This document shows, piece by piece, positions 26,401 through 34,446 of a stretch of 61,382 nt of DNA (the first letter of the stretch is position 1; every line of letters starts with the position of its first letter). The DNA is from Stygibacter sp964604155. Lineage in GTDB: Bacteria; Cloacimonadota; Cloacimonadia; Cloacimonadales; TCS61. The position numbers were made by a program, and so were the translations under genes. The notes beneath the pieces were generated by a model. That model was not told the origin of the DNA. It did no database searches and worked only from the letters and a program-made list of their open reading frames with translations. Location of the stretch: assembly GCA_964604155.1 (NCBI GenBank), contig CAZRXY010000099.1:1-61382 (forward strand), in the 5' to 3' direction.

Positions 26401-28257
26401 GTTTAGCACTTCTGTATTATTATAATAGAATTCACTGATAACGAGATCGGTAGCACCCACAGAAAGGGCAGTAAAATTGAGGTAATTCAAGGCTGCCGCC
26501 GCTCCAATTGGGTCTGAACTGGCAAAAGCAACCTGAACTAAACCGGGCTCATCGCCATTGACTGCCAGGATACCATCCGGCATTATTTCACCTTCTGCAA
26601 AGCCCGTGTACTCAATGATATCTGCATTATAGCTGATTATGTATTGGAATGAGATTACCTCAAATTCGGGATTTAAAGGTGTTGTATAGATGCCTGCAGT
26701 AATTTCTTCACCGAAAGAGGTCTCAATATTATCCACTGTGATCACAGCATCTCCTGGATTGGGAATGTTTATAACCGTAACCACTACTTCATCGGTATCT
26801 GTAAATTCGCCATCATCCACCGTCAAGGTCATGATGAAATCTGTAGTCTCATCTACCAGCGGCGCAGTAAAAGCAGGAGTGGCACTAAAGGGGTCATCGA
26901 TATCTAATAAACCTTCCCACAGATATGTGATCTCATCATCATTAGGATCATATGAAGCACTGCCGTCCAGCACACCTTCTTCTCCTTCCAGTATATCAAA
27001 ATCTTCTCCTGCATTGGCTACCGGAGGATTATTGGGATTGGTGATAGTCACCTCACCAGGAGTTAAATTCAATATGTATTCGTTATTATAGACAAATTCC
27101 GTGAGAGCTATCTGAGTGACACCATCATCTATTGCATTGAATAAAAAATCTACCACTGAGCCTTCACCGTAAATCGGATCGCTGATAGCGAATGCCGCCT
27201 GGATGACCCCAGGTTCTGTATCGTTGATCACCAGATCGTATATTGTCCGTTCAGGATCCTCATAAACACCGGCATATTCTAATAATTCTGCGTCATAAGT
27301 GAGAACAAACTGGAAAGAGATCACCCCATTTTCAATCATGATTAATGATGTTTCAACGGTACTCACAAACTGGTCTCCTGTAAATACATCTGCACCGGTA
27401 ACGTTTATGCTCACTTCGTCCCACAGAGGATAAATTGTGATTTCGCTTTGAACAGTTTCTTCCAGAATATAGTTATTCATAACCATATTACTCAAATAAG
27501 CAGTACTATAGCCGTGGGCGATAGGCTGGAAAGTGATTATGATCAATTCATTAATTCCTGAGATTGCATCTGCTCCAGAGTAGGCAGCATTGATTACACC
27601 AGGTTCCTGAGCGTTTACCACTAACTGACCACTGAGATTCGCCCCGTAAGAATAATCCACAAATTCCAGATAGCTTGAATCATAATGATATGAGAATTGA
27701 TAGCTGATAATCCCGTCTTCTGTCTGGATATCATTGCTGTAAACCGTAGCATCAAAAGCTGTGAGACCCTGATGTAATACATCTTCCATAGCAAATGAAA
27801 TTTCCGGGAAGTCTGTGATTATTATCGATCCGCCTGTGATGTCTGTGATGTCGGTGTTATTATAGCGTGCATTTGTCATTGTTATTGCTGTCTCGCAAGG
27901 CTCGATAGGAGTGAAATGAAGAATCATTAATTCATTAATTCCCGTCAATATCGTTGCATCTGCATAAGCAACGTTTAATAATCCGGGAGTTAAATCATTA
28001 ACAACTAACATCCCCGGCAAGCTAACACCCGCCGAATAACCGTTATAATCCAGGAGCAGTGGATCATAACTGAGTAAGAATTGAAATGATATTGCCTGAT
28101 CACCTGCCTGCAGATCACTGCTGGATACGTGGATGTCAAATGGCTCAAAACCCATCTGCTCCACGTTGTTCATCACGAAACCTGCATCAGACAAGTCTGC
28201 CTGAAGCATAGCTACAGCCATGGTAACAACTAAAATCAAAAAAATCTGCCGTTTCAT
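20416..28257 (-). CDS. Giant secreted multidomain protein with cohesin-like, PKD-like and cadherin-like repeats and a T9SS-type sorting tail
   Basis: This 2613-residue protein starts with a signal peptide (residues ~1-20). About eight cohesin-like units follow (22-1017 and 1238-1365), each with a SFQF.L.YDP..L.Y.GY pattern and a V.YA...I.G.G.L segment. A PKD-like domain lies at ~411-503. A second PKD-like domain (~1022-1230) is split by a ~130-residue insert. Six ~94-residue cadherin-like repeats beginning NDPP (~1376-1939) follow. Then come modules of the type W.PVIYTNSTI..G with GVFVG.ECR, two GWNL-SYDP repeats, and a C-terminal sorting domain with YPNPFNPQTTIGYEL. The tail is typical of type IX secretion cargo. 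A cell-surface adhesin or scaffold role is inferred; no enzyme domain is seen. Confidence 0.88.
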   Translation of the reverse strand: MKRQIFLILVVTMAVAMLQADLSDAGFVMNNVEQMGFEPFDIHVSSSDLQAGDQAISFQFLLSYDPLLLDYNGYSAGVSLPGMLVVNDLTPGLLNVAYADATILTGINELMILHFTPIEPCETAITMTNARYNNTDITDITGGSIIITDFPEISFAMEDVLHQGLTAFDATVYSNDIQTEDGIISYQFSYHYDSSYLEFVDYSYGANLSGQLVVNAQEPGVINAAYSGADAISGINELIIITFQPIAHGYSTAYLSNMVMNNYILEETVQSEITIYPLWDEVSINVTGADVFTGDQFVSTVETSLIMIENGVISFQFVLTYDAELLEYAGVYEDPERTIYDLVINDTEPGVIQAAFAISDPIYGEGSVVDFLFNAIDDGVTQIALTEFVYNNEYILNLTPGEVTITNPNNPPVANAGEDFDILEGEEGVLDGSASYDPNDDEITYLWEGLLDIDDPFSATPAFTAPLVDETTDFIMTLTVDDGEFTDTDEVVVTVINIPNPGDAVITVDNIETSFGEEITAGIYTTPLNPEFEVISFQYIISYNADIIEYTGFAEGEIMPDGILAVNGDEPGLVQVAFASSDPIGAAAALNYLNFTALSVGATDLVISEFYYNNTEVLNLVSGGVTVHEPFYFVEVYAEDINAGLDMEFTCNVITGELLEEWNIISYQFHLYYDPTMLQYTGYEMGSVAPQGNLLAFEVEPGHLSVAYAHYNALSGAGSLAGFNFIPVELGSTEIEIEQFKYNATFLPQVDSGTIDIVIPYTNAVISAPELTVGGGSTFTVGISTSEIISDWNVISFQFDLGFDPEFLDYVGYSAGSIIDSGNLLAFENADGNVSIAFADFMPIEGEGTLIELEFAASTSLGESVLDIENFKYNSLYLDNDNINDGLVTIIHPYADAVITCSDADTREGLNFTVGISTSAIQPEWGVISFQFNLGYDTEYLDYVGYEAGEVITSGNLLAYENADGNISVAFADFMSISGEGELIVLEFTALLEGETVLDLNQFKYNSLYLDNLIDGTVTIIVGDYPPVAVAGNDQVVDEGEFVQLDGTASYDPDDFLRDTPNWYLNPPDFEYNGFIWGVVEFNGVQVTDVNDMIGVFVGDECRGIAQQSDDSVQDYTNIAFGHVAFMPQVYSNVTSGETFSFLYYDASAGMIYDVEETLDWTADMVVGNGFDPFVFTVTAEPTYDLTFNWLAPAGIELDDPSSPTPSFIAPWVDADTDFVIGLEVFDGELWSEIDEVVITVIDHPLSEVVVYAPEQEVIEYETVDVPVLTTNLQPDMNVISYQFSLEYDPELLSYDGHTAGPLSPDMLVVNNIQPGLINAAYANPVNIVGSGELLSFHFTAIEGGISPIHFVEFKYNNTFINAVDGFVDVINVNDPPVFNLPDEFSFNEDEMLIEDFSQYISDPDNDTHTIIPLNNVNILIAVDGYEVTMTAPENWFGSEMVTFLVDDNSGRATDMDMVMINVLPVNDPPVLNVPPVMYFEEDGEMIFDIAEYVYDVDNEIEELLLYVTGMVNLAVEVEGLVATISATENWYGEELLTFTVDDQQGRATASDNCLFIVEPVNDPPVLELPEYISFNEDESLVFDVSPYAYDVDEDDLNIVSVEYDEINLFAAFEGMVIDFHGAENWFGTTEVAVTITDNVNRLLATDYIIVEVLPVNDPPEIDLPESFTFLEDESLTVDFTPYVFDIEDDELILSVSGGVEVFADITGLEVIFTASENWYGEEELTFTVDDQQGRAVASDNVLIIVEPVNDPPVLQLPEYISFNEDESLVFDVSPYAYDVDEDDLNIFSVEYDEINLFAAYEGMVIDFHAAENWFGITEVAVTITDNVNRLFATDYLIVEVLPVNDPPEIDLPESFTFLEDESLTIDFTPYIFDIDEDELILSVSGGVEVFANITGLEVIFTASENWYGEEELTFTIDDQQGRAIASDNVLIIVEPVNDPPVIDFYAPVETEFTLSDTTEIIFSIDYTDIEGDAAISWYVGDQLLPGINDADFAITFDRNGDFTVRVELADAEYSTEVTWQIHVWMGPDWQPVVYPSNTIAYTRVTIDGLPASTLDMVGAFVGGEMRGWSHPIVSQTDQMTYATIVISGVQIEEINFILYDYSENAYYDLYETYTTNPGGEIGTPPNYINLAFGSGDGPNWTPVIYTNSTIIYGTVQIEGIPADENDRVGVFVGPECRAVADVVISDRHTAVVTLIVQGDTPEIAQFKVWDASEDIILSVPMTIVTNPGGVIGYPPDLILINATESATLTQSINLATGWNLISLNIYPSSYMITDIFSEQISAGNLLKIKDIFNSYDPNLPPVYNTLTEFEDGFGYYVRVAATDILEVTGLPVNVQETSIPLLSGWNLAGYLPQQPQALETALESIMPSLLKIKDSFGSYDPSLPPEFNTLSTLNPGSGYWIQMSANAVLSYPSGITRYDVTIDNYHCPIWEAVIYTNSTIAYGKASLNGMPAEGYIAAFVDGECRAAHSIENGNLSLVINGEKTEEVYFKLYNNGTIYESNQSVSTDPGNDVSDLVVFFGNGEAPSVTRMTSIYPNPFNPQTTIGYELSQPGNVRLEVFNIKGQKIASLLNNVQQAGEYKYTWNATEEVSGVYFLRFQTDGHSETRKVILMK
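22441..23568 (-). repeat. Recent tandem duplication, two copies of 564 bp
   Basis: Positions 22441-23004 and 23005-23568 are near-identical copies with a period of 564 bases (188 residues), each coding for two cadherin-like repeats. The next copy upstream (from 23569) is clearly more diverged. Many differences are at third codon positions. Confidence 0.85.
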
Positions 28258-28588
28258 TATACCTCCATAAGGTTTATTTTCTCTATCTTGTAATACATAC
28301 CCTCACTTCACAATTTCCTTCTACTCTTCTTTTGCATTCAATGCCTTTTATTGTCAATAATTTTTTCTCCTTTGACTGTTTTTTTTATTCCCCAATTACC
28401 AGAATCACACCCTCCCTGCCTATTATATAAAGTGAAATTGAATTGAAACAATATTTTTTTTTATCAATTAGCTGGGTATCTGCCCTGGTTTTTTAAGCAA
28501 TATCGCACCCCTATCCGCTATATGACTTCATCCACAGTATATAAATATGAATATTACTTTGATTGATAACTGGCGGGAGAAATTGTAA
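28258..28588. other. Divergent intergenic region
   Basis: This AT-rich region lies between the giant surface gene (minus) and a lipoprotein gene (plus). A TTGACA on the minus strand at 28357-28352 lies about 95 bases before the giant gene start, with a weak -10. No reading frame or structured RNA was recognised. Confidence 0.6.
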
Positions 28589-28617
28589 TTGACATCTGGG
28601 GTTAAGCATTTTAGATT
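28589..28617 (+). promoter_or_regulatory. Candidate sigma70-like promoter for the lipoprotein gene
   Basis: TTGACA (28589-28594), a 17-base spacer and TAGATT (28612-28617) lie 38 bases upstream of the ATG at 28655. This is the best -35/-10 pair found in the window. Confidence 0.5.
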
Positions 28618-28654
28618 GCACTCCAGTTGGGAAAAAATAATCATAGGGGATAAA

Positions 28655-30778
28655 ATGCAAAGAAATTTGTTGTTTACTGCGATGATCATAATCATATTAT
28701 CAGGATGCAGTTTACCTGAAAATCCGGGTTTACCTACCTGGGAGACTAAACTGAGCTTTTATATCTTGAATGACAATTATGATCTTTTGGAACTGGCAGA
28801 GGAAGATAGTTCCATTGTTCTAATAACTACAACTGAAGGAGATACTGTACTGGGGATTTTTCAGGAGGAAGTTAGCGAGCAGGAAATAGAAATTGGTGCT
28901 ACTGAGAGCACGCAAGAATATGAAGAAGCGGAGATAGGCGATATTGAATTGCCGGATGTGGATGATGTTGAAAGTGATCTCACTTTTGGTGAGTTCTCCG
29001 AATCTGCCGGACTGATCTTACCCGGTCAGGGTCAAACGGTGCCTTTTATTGAGCCTTTTCATTTCGATAATATTCGCCAGGAAATGGATGCCGTAGAAAA
29101 GATAGAGGTTGTTGAAATACTGGTGGGGGGCTTTTTTCTCAGACTCACCAATAACATGATAGTAGTCATGGGAGATTATGAAGCAGATGATCCTTTGAAA
29201 GTGAGAATAGTAAATATCACAGAAAGCGATACCATTGACGTGGTAGAAGAAATCGAACTTACAGATACTAATCTCGCTCCTGGTGAAAGTTATCAGACCT
29301 GGATAGACCTGAGTGGCAGAACACTCTATAGAGAAATGAGTGTTTTATTATCAGGCGGAAGCCAGGGGACAAGCGGACAGCCCACAGTGATAGACTACGA
29401 AACACTATTTATCTCTGAGCTGGAATTTGATGATGGTCTAACGGCGAGTGCGGCTGAATCAATGATCGCAGAGCAGACTATTATCGATACGATTTTCATT
29501 GATTTTGATGACGATTACAAGATTTATTTTGCCCAATTGCTTGATGATGAATCTTATAGAATAGATATTTCGATAGTTAATGAAATTGATCTCGATCTAA
29601 ACTTGCTCGTGGAAATCCCAGATTTATTTCTAGATAGTGATTCTCACTATATAAATGAAATTTTCGTGCCTCGCAGCAGTGCAGGAGGAGAGTATGATAT
29701 AAGCCTGGCTTTAGGCGGTGCCAGAATTGGAGATAACCAAAATCTACTCGAGACTCTGGATGTGTTTACAATTGCCAGTATAGACAGTACGGAAACCGGT
29801 GATTTCCGTACTATAACAGCTACGGATAAATATCATGTTACTACAGAGATGAGTTCTGTGGAATTCGATTATGTGCGAGGTGTTATTAAGCCACAGGAGC
29901 AGGATTTGATCTCGGAAGAGGTGACAATTGATGTGGATTACCCAGAGGTGGAAGAGGGTGCTGATTTTATGTTTGTGGGTGAGAGCTCGATTAAGATTAA
30001 TGTAATGACGGGTGAATCATTTATCCCGGGAACCATGACTATCTATGCCAGAGCATTCAGTCAAAGTGGTGATATGGTGGAATTAATTGATTCTGAAAGT
30101 GGCAATCCTCCGCTGGTAATAATTCCACCGGAAACTGAATTTGATATTGAATTCAGCAGCGAAGAATACAATATCAATGAACTTTTATCAATCCTGCCGG
30201 AGCGGATAGAGTTTGATGTTGATGTACAGATAGGAAATGGGGCTTCTGAGGTCGTTTATAACAGGGGAGATTTGCTGGAGACTATAATTTCTATAGAATC
30301 AACTTTGGCTCTGGCATCAGAAGCCTGGGTGATACCTACCGATAATGGAGAGATTTCTATCAACGAAGAAGAGATAGAGCTATCTGAAAATGAGTATGAC
30401 GCTTTTCAGTCTGCGAGTTTAACGATTACGTATAAAAATACTACAGGACTGAATGTGGCAGCAGATATCCTAATGGCAGAAAATAAAGCAGATATTGCCC
30501 AGGAAATCTATCATTACAATAATGCCGATACTACTAAAGTGAACCTTATTAGAATTCCCATGTTAGAAGAAACTCCTGCAGAAGAAACAAAAGAATTAAA
30601 TATTGATATCCTGCAGAAAGACTTGAGCTATTTCCTCTCAGATTATACTTATCTGAGCTCAAGATTGAAGCTGGTGAGTGAGGGAACGCAACCACTGAGC
30701 GGTGGAGTAGAGATGCTGGTGAAAGCAGAAATTGTGATAAAAATTTCTCAAAACCTGCTCGAAGATGAGGAGAACTAA
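28655..30778 (+). CDS. Large acidic lipoprotein of unknown function
   Basis: The start is ATG at 28655 after a GGGGA ribosome site; 22 codons further upstream are open but begin with no good site. A hydrophobic stretch ends in LSGC, a lipobox, so the ~707-residue protein should be lipid-anchored. It is rich in Glu and Asp and appears beta-strand-rich, without transmembrane segments. No known domain was recognised. The following gene, a predicted outer-membrane barrel, starts one base after its stop, so the two may form a surface or assembly pair. Function is not assigned. Confidence 0.8.
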   Translation: MQRNLLFTAMIIIILSGCSLPENPGLPTWETKLSFYILNDNYDLLELAEEDSSIVLITTTEGDTVLGIFQEEVSEQEIEIGATESTQEYEEAEIGDIELPDVDDVESDLTFGEFSESAGLILPGQGQTVPFIEPFHFDNIRQEMDAVEKIEVVEILVGGFFLRLTNNMIVVMGDYEADDPLKVRIVNITESDTIDVVEEIELTDTNLAPGESYQTWIDLSGRTLYREMSVLLSGGSQGTSGQPTVIDYETLFISELEFDDGLTASAAESMIAEQTIIDTIFIDFDDDYKIYFAQLLDDESYRIDISIVNEIDLDLNLLVEIPDLFLDSDSHYINEIFVPRSSAGGEYDISLALGGARIGDNQNLLETLDVFTIASIDSTETGDFRTITATDKYHVTTEMSSVEFDYVRGVIKPQEQDLISEEVTIDVDYPEVEEGADFMFVGESSIKINVMTGESFIPGTMTIYARAFSQSGDMVELIDSESGNPPLVIIPPETEFDIEFSSEEYNINELLSILPERIEFDVDVQIGNGASEVVYNRGDLLETIISIESTLALASEAWVIPTDNGEISINEEEIELSENEYDAFQSASLTITYKNTTGLNVAADILMAENKADIAQEIYHYNNADTTKVNLIRIPMLEETPAEETKELNIDILQKDLSYFLSDYTYLSSRLKLVSEGTQPLSGGVEMLVKAEIVIKISQNLLEDEEN

Positions 30779-30779
30779 G

Positions 30780-32039
30780 ATGAAGCGAATAATATTGATA
30801 TTAGTATTAGTGACTGTCTGCTGCACTTTACAAGGCTTTTTTAGTGATTTTTCTGAAAATCCTGCCCAGATCAGCGACCGTGAGAGTGGAGATATTATAC
30901 TCCCTCTATTTAGTCTTTCAGGCGGGATCACCAATAATCATCTATTTTTGAGTGACTTTGCCATGTTCGAAGAAGATCATGTACTCACAGATTCAGAGAA
31001 AAAAAAACTCACTGCAAAGGATTTTAATCTACAAGGCTATGGAACTTTTAATCTTCTGAGTTTTGGATATAGAAATTGGGAATTGAGCTTTAATTCGAAC
31101 ATAAAAGGCAGCTTCGGCAATATTGATAAAGAATTTCTTGAGATAATTTTTAAAGGCAATGATATTGATAAACATTATAAAACATCCCTGATGAGTGATA
31201 CTTATGCCTATCAATTTATGCGAGGAAATTTTACCTGGGGCTACCCCGGAAGTTTAAATCTTTCAAGTATCCCGATGTTAACTATTGCGACCAAGGATTC
31301 TAATGGCTTTATAACTGCTTTAGAAAATACTGTTAACTATCTGAGAGAGACCGATATTTATCTGGGTGCCAGTGTGAGCTGGTATAATTCTCTGGGTTAT
31401 GCTGAGGTGGTGGATAGCCGGCAGGAATTTGTTACAACTGCAGATAGTCTATATATCTCAAGCAAGATAAAACTTATTTATTCAGATTATGATTCCGTTT
31501 CTACCTCAGGTAATAACAGCTTTGGATTTGGTTTGGGTATGAAAATCGCCCTTCCAAATGGCTGGTTTCATTTTAGTATAGATGATATCGGCGCAAGGCT
31601 TAAATACAGTGATTTGCTCTATACAGAATCTTCAGACTATTATCTGGATTTTATGGAATATCTGGATGAAGAGTATGAGGCAGAGAACGAATCTGAAATT
31701 ATAGAAGATGAGATTTACGATGGAGATAGAGAAATAAATATATCTTCCTCTGTAAGCATTGGTGCAGAATACAACGTAGGCAGAGGTTTCGGTGTGATGG
31801 CAAAATATCTAAAATGTCATTATCTTATAGACGGTTTTTTTCTGGGAACTACCTATAGAGGTCTAGAATGGCTGCCGGTTAAACTCACTTACGGTAATGG
31901 TGAAGTAGATACCTGCAACCTGAAGTTCGGTTTTGAAACTAATTCATTTGAAATTCTTTTCGGGCTTACAAATTACAATGGATTATTCAATGCCGCCTGT
32001 GGTTATGGCGGAGATTTCGGGATCAAATTCAAATTCTAG
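30780..32039 (+). CDS. Predicted outer-membrane beta-barrel protein (DUF5723-like)
   Basis: The start is ATG at 30780, seven bases after an AGGAG; it follows the lipoprotein stop directly. A signal peptide (KRIILILVLVTVCCTLQG) leads into alternating aromatic/hydrophobic strands with glycine-rich turns, ending FGIKFKF; a terminal Phe is typical of BamA-inserted barrels. The pattern resembles barrel proteins annotated DUF5723 in related phyla, but this assignment is from memory of the style, not from a search. An acidic loop lies near residues 295-315. A terminator follows at 32056-32090. Confidence 0.65.
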   Translation: MKRIILILVLVTVCCTLQGFFSDFSENPAQISDRESGDIILPLFSLSGGITNNHLFLSDFAMFEEDHVLTDSEKKKLTAKDFNLQGYGTFNLLSFGYRNWELSFNSNIKGSFGNIDKEFLEIIFKGNDIDKHYKTSLMSDTYAYQFMRGNFTWGYPGSLNLSSIPMLTIATKDSNGFITALENTVNYLRETDIYLGASVSWYNSLGYAEVVDSRQEFVTTADSLYISSKIKLIYSDYDSVSTSGNNSFGFGLGMKIALPNGWFHFSIDDIGARLKYSDLLYTESSDYYLDFMEYLDEEYEAENESEIIEDEIYDGDREINISSSVSIGAEYNVGRGFGVMAKYLKCHYLIDGFFLGTTYRGLEWLPVKLTYGNGEVDTCNLKFGFETNSFEILFGLTNYNGLFNAACGYGGDFGIKFKF

Positions 32040-32055
32040 TTCATTGTGATGATCT

Positions 32056-32090
32056 TGCAGCATTATCAATCAGTAATGCTGCATTTTTTT
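32056..32090 (+). terminator. Intrinsic terminator
   Basis: TGCAGCATTA (32056-32065) pairs with TAATGCTGCA (32074-32083) around an 8-base loop and is followed by seven T. It ends the lipoprotein/barrel pair. Only 17 bases separate it from the SagB-like ATG, so that gene may depend on read-through. Confidence 0.85.
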
Positions 32091-32107
32091 CTTATAAAGG
32101 AGTAAAA

Positions 32108-32851
32108 ATGAAACAAAGAAGAGAAGTATTAAACGCCAAAGAATGGACAAGCTATAATTTCTCGGAGACAGATCAAAATAAGAAAGTACCACCTCCTCCA
32201 GTTTGCAAACCTTATCCAAAAGATGGCTTGATCTATGACCTGCCAAAACCCGATCACTGGAATTGGGACATTACCACAGATTTCAATTCTGCCACCCTCA
32301 GACGTAACAGCATAAGAAAATTTAAAGATGAGATTTTGAAACTTAAAGAACTCTCATATTTATTATGGAGCACTCAAGCTGTGAGATTAAAAATCAATAA
32401 TGCTACTGCTAAACGTTTTGTCCCTTCTGCCGGCTCCCGCCATGCTCTGGAAACTTATCTTGCTGTTCTTAATGTTCAGGATTTGCCCCAGGGGATATAT
32501 CGCTATTTGCCCGAAGAACATAAACTTCTTTTTGTCTATCTGCCAGAATTGTTCCCTGAAGCTATCACAAATTCGGTAAAAGGGCAGTCATTCTGCACTC
32601 AAGCTAATGTAGTTTTCTACTGGAGTGCTATTCCCTACAGAATGGAGTGGAGATATTCACTGGCATCAAGCAAGCTCATACTTCTTGATGCGGGCCATGT
32701 ATGCCAGAACCTATATCTTGCCAGTGATGCCGTAAAATGCGGCACCTGTGCCATTGCAGCCTATGATCAGGAGGCGGCAGATCAGCTTCTCAAACTGGAT
32801 GGTGAAGAAGAACTGGTGATCTATATTGCTCCCGTAGGCAAGATATATTAA
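32108..32851 (+). CDS. SagB/ThcOx-type FMN-dependent dehydrogenase (nitroreductase superfamily)
   Basis: The 247-residue protein begins after AAAGGAG. RRNSIRKFKDE and ELSYLLWSTQAV are the SagB-type opening, followed by PSAGSRHALETYLAV, PQGIYRYLPEEH, and a C-terminal LLDAGHVCQNLYLA and GTCAIAAYDQ. These match the FMN-binding SagB/McbC-like subgroup. Members oxidise azolines in thiazole/oxazole-modified peptides, but stand-alone homologues are common and of unknown substrate. No cyclodehydratase or precursor peptide is nearby, so a peptide-modification role is not supported here. Confidence 0.85.
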   Translation: MKQRREVLNAKEWTSYNFSETDQNKKVPPPPVCKPYPKDGLIYDLPKPDHWNWDITTDFNSATLRRNSIRKFKDEILKLKELSYLLWSTQAVRLKINNATAKRFVPSAGSRHALETYLAVLNVQDLPQGIYRYLPEEHKLLFVYLPELFPEAITNSVKGQSFCTQANVVFYWSAIPYRMEWRYSLASSKLILLDAGHVCQNLYLASDAVKCGTCAIAAYDQEAADQLLKLDGEEELVIYIAPVGKIY

Positions 32852-32904
32852 AATTGTAACCCCCAAAGCCGGACTACGTTGATACTTAAAAAATTGTTAC
32901 CCGG
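32851..32904 (+). repeat. Pair of 14-base direct repeats upstream of htrA
   Basis: AAATTGTAACCCCC at 32851 and AAATTGTTACCCGG at 32891 share 11 of 14 bases and start exactly 40 bases apart, about four helical turns. They sit 60-100 bases before the htrA ATG and could be regulator sites. Confidence 0.4.
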
Positions 32905-32950
32905 GAGAGATTCATGATAATTGGTTTCAATATTTTATATTGGAGGTATT

Positions 32951-34393
32951 ATGAATAGTAGTAGAATTATGAAGTTGCTGGCAATTGTCATGCTGCTCGT
33001 AATAGCATCAGCAGTCATTGCTGATGCCAGAAATCCTTTTGTGGAAGTTGTGAAAGCCATCAGACCCTCAGTCGTTAATATTAAAGTGCAATATGAAGCA
33101 CCCGGAGCATCAATTGGTAATTTACCCTTTGACGATGACTTCTTTAAATTCTTCTTTCCTCAACCACAGCCAGAGCTACGTACCCGAAAAGTGCAATCCA
33201 TGGGAACGGGTTTTATCTTTAAACGTGATGGAAACCAGGTGTTTATTATCACTAATAACCACGTTGTGGAAAAGGGACGCGAAAAAAGTGCCAAGATAAC
33301 AGTGACTTTGGAAGACAAAGAAGAATTTATTGGTGAAGTGGTAGGTTTGGATAGTGATACGGATTTAGCCGTAATCAAAATAGAAATTGATAGAAACCAA
33401 TGGGTGACAATTGCCCCTTTAGGCGAATCATCTACCCTGGAAGTAGGCCAGTGGGCTATTGCCATAGGCAATCCCTTTGGAGCAGAACTTAATCGCACGG
33501 TCACTGTGGGAGTGATCTCTGCCGTAGGCAGGTCAAATTTTAATTTTGGCAGATCAGGTCCTCTATATCAGGACTATATTCAAACCGATGCTGCCATCAA
33601 TCGCGGCAACAGTGGTGGCCCGCTGGTTGATATTGATGGAAATGTGATCGGCGTAAATGCAGCTATTTCCACGCCTAACCAGGGAAATGTCGGGATCGGC
33701 TTCGCCATTCCCGTCGATATGGTGAAGATTGTTATGAATGATCTTATGGATTATGGCGAAGTTGTTCGAGGCTATCTTGGGATTTTACCCCAGGAGATCA
33801 CTTCTGATCTAAGGAAGAGCCTTAATCTGGAAGATTTTTCCGGTGTTCTCATTGCCAAAGTGGAAGATGATACACCGGCGGCAAAGGCCGGTCTAAAGAA
33901 AGGTGATGTGATCATTAGATTTAATAACCAGGAAATACCTAATGTTTCCAAATTCCGGATTGTGGTTGCCGAAAGCGAGATAGATAAAAAACTGCCTGTC
34001 GAGATCGTGAGAGATAAAAAGACTAAGAAGCTGAATGTGACATTGATAAAAAGACCAGATCAATTAGCTCAAGTAGATGAAAAAAGTGCTGAAGCAGATT
34101 GGCTGGGTATTAAAGTGGAAAGCCTCGATAGTGAGTTTGCCAGGAAATTTAAATTCGAAGATGAAGATAGTGGCGTGGTGATAAGCTCTATTGAAAAGGA
34201 TAGTCCCGCAGAAGCAAGCGAATTACAGATTGGCGACCTTATTCTTGAGATTAATAATGTGGAGATTTCTGATGTGGCAGCATTTAGCCAAGTGAGAGAT
34301 GAACTGCAAAACAGTAAAAGTGATCTTATTCTATTTTACGTGAAATCGGCAAACGGCACCTACCATTACGTAGCGGTTAATCTAAATAAATAG
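32951..34393 (+). CDS. htrA: HtrA/DegP-type periplasmic serine protease with two PDZ domains
   Basis: The start is ATG at 32951 after GGAGG. A signal peptide (residues ~1-24) sends the ~480-residue protein to the periplasm. The trypsin-like domain has the complete triad: His in ITNNHVV, Asp in DSDTDLAVIKI and Ser in NRGNSGGPL. Two PDZ domains follow (about 265-365 and 380-480; GYLGILPQE and DWLGIKVESL). HtrA proteins degrade or refold misfolded envelope proteins. A terminator closes the gene. Confidence 0.94.
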   Translation: MNSSRIMKLLAIVMLLVIASAVIADARNPFVEVVKAIRPSVVNIKVQYEAPGASIGNLPFDDDFFKFFFPQPQPELRTRKVQSMGTGFIFKRDGNQVFIITNNHVVEKGREKSAKITVTLEDKEEFIGEVVGLDSDTDLAVIKIEIDRNQWVTIAPLGESSTLEVGQWAIAIGNPFGAELNRTVTVGVISAVGRSNFNFGRSGPLYQDYIQTDAAINRGNSGGPLVDIDGNVIGVNAAISTPNQGNVGIGFAIPVDMVKIVMNDLMDYGEVVRGYLGILPQEITSDLRKSLNLEDFSGVLIAKVEDDTPAAKAGLKKGDVIIRFNNQEIPNVSKFRIVVAESEIDKKLPVEIVRDKKTKKLNVTLIKRPDQLAQVDEKSAEADWLGIKVESLDSEFARKFKFEDEDSGVVISSIEKDSPAEASELQIGDLILEINNVEISDVAAFSQVRDELQNSKSDLILFYVKSANGTYHYVAVNLNK

Positions 34394-34401
34394 AGACCAT
34401 A

Positions 34402-34431
34402 GGGGAGACTTGACAGTCTCCCCGGTTTTTT
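34402..34431 (+). terminator. Intrinsic terminator after htrA
   Basis: GGGGAGACT (34402-34410) pairs with AGTCTCCCC (34415-34423) around TGAC, followed by GG and six T. It separates htrA from the convergent signalling operon. Confidence 0.88.
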
Positions 34432-34446
34432 ATTCCCAAACTACTG

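Noticed and set aside
26690..27091. Plus-strand Ser-rich reading frame
   Set aside because: It is the antisense shadow of repeat-coding sequence in the giant gene.
32108..32851. Thiazole/oxazole-modified peptide gene cluster
   Set aside because: Only the SagB-like gene is present; no cyclase, precursor or exporter.
34411..34416. TTGACA near the end of htrA as a promoter
   Set aside because: It is the loop and stem of the terminator at 34402-34431.
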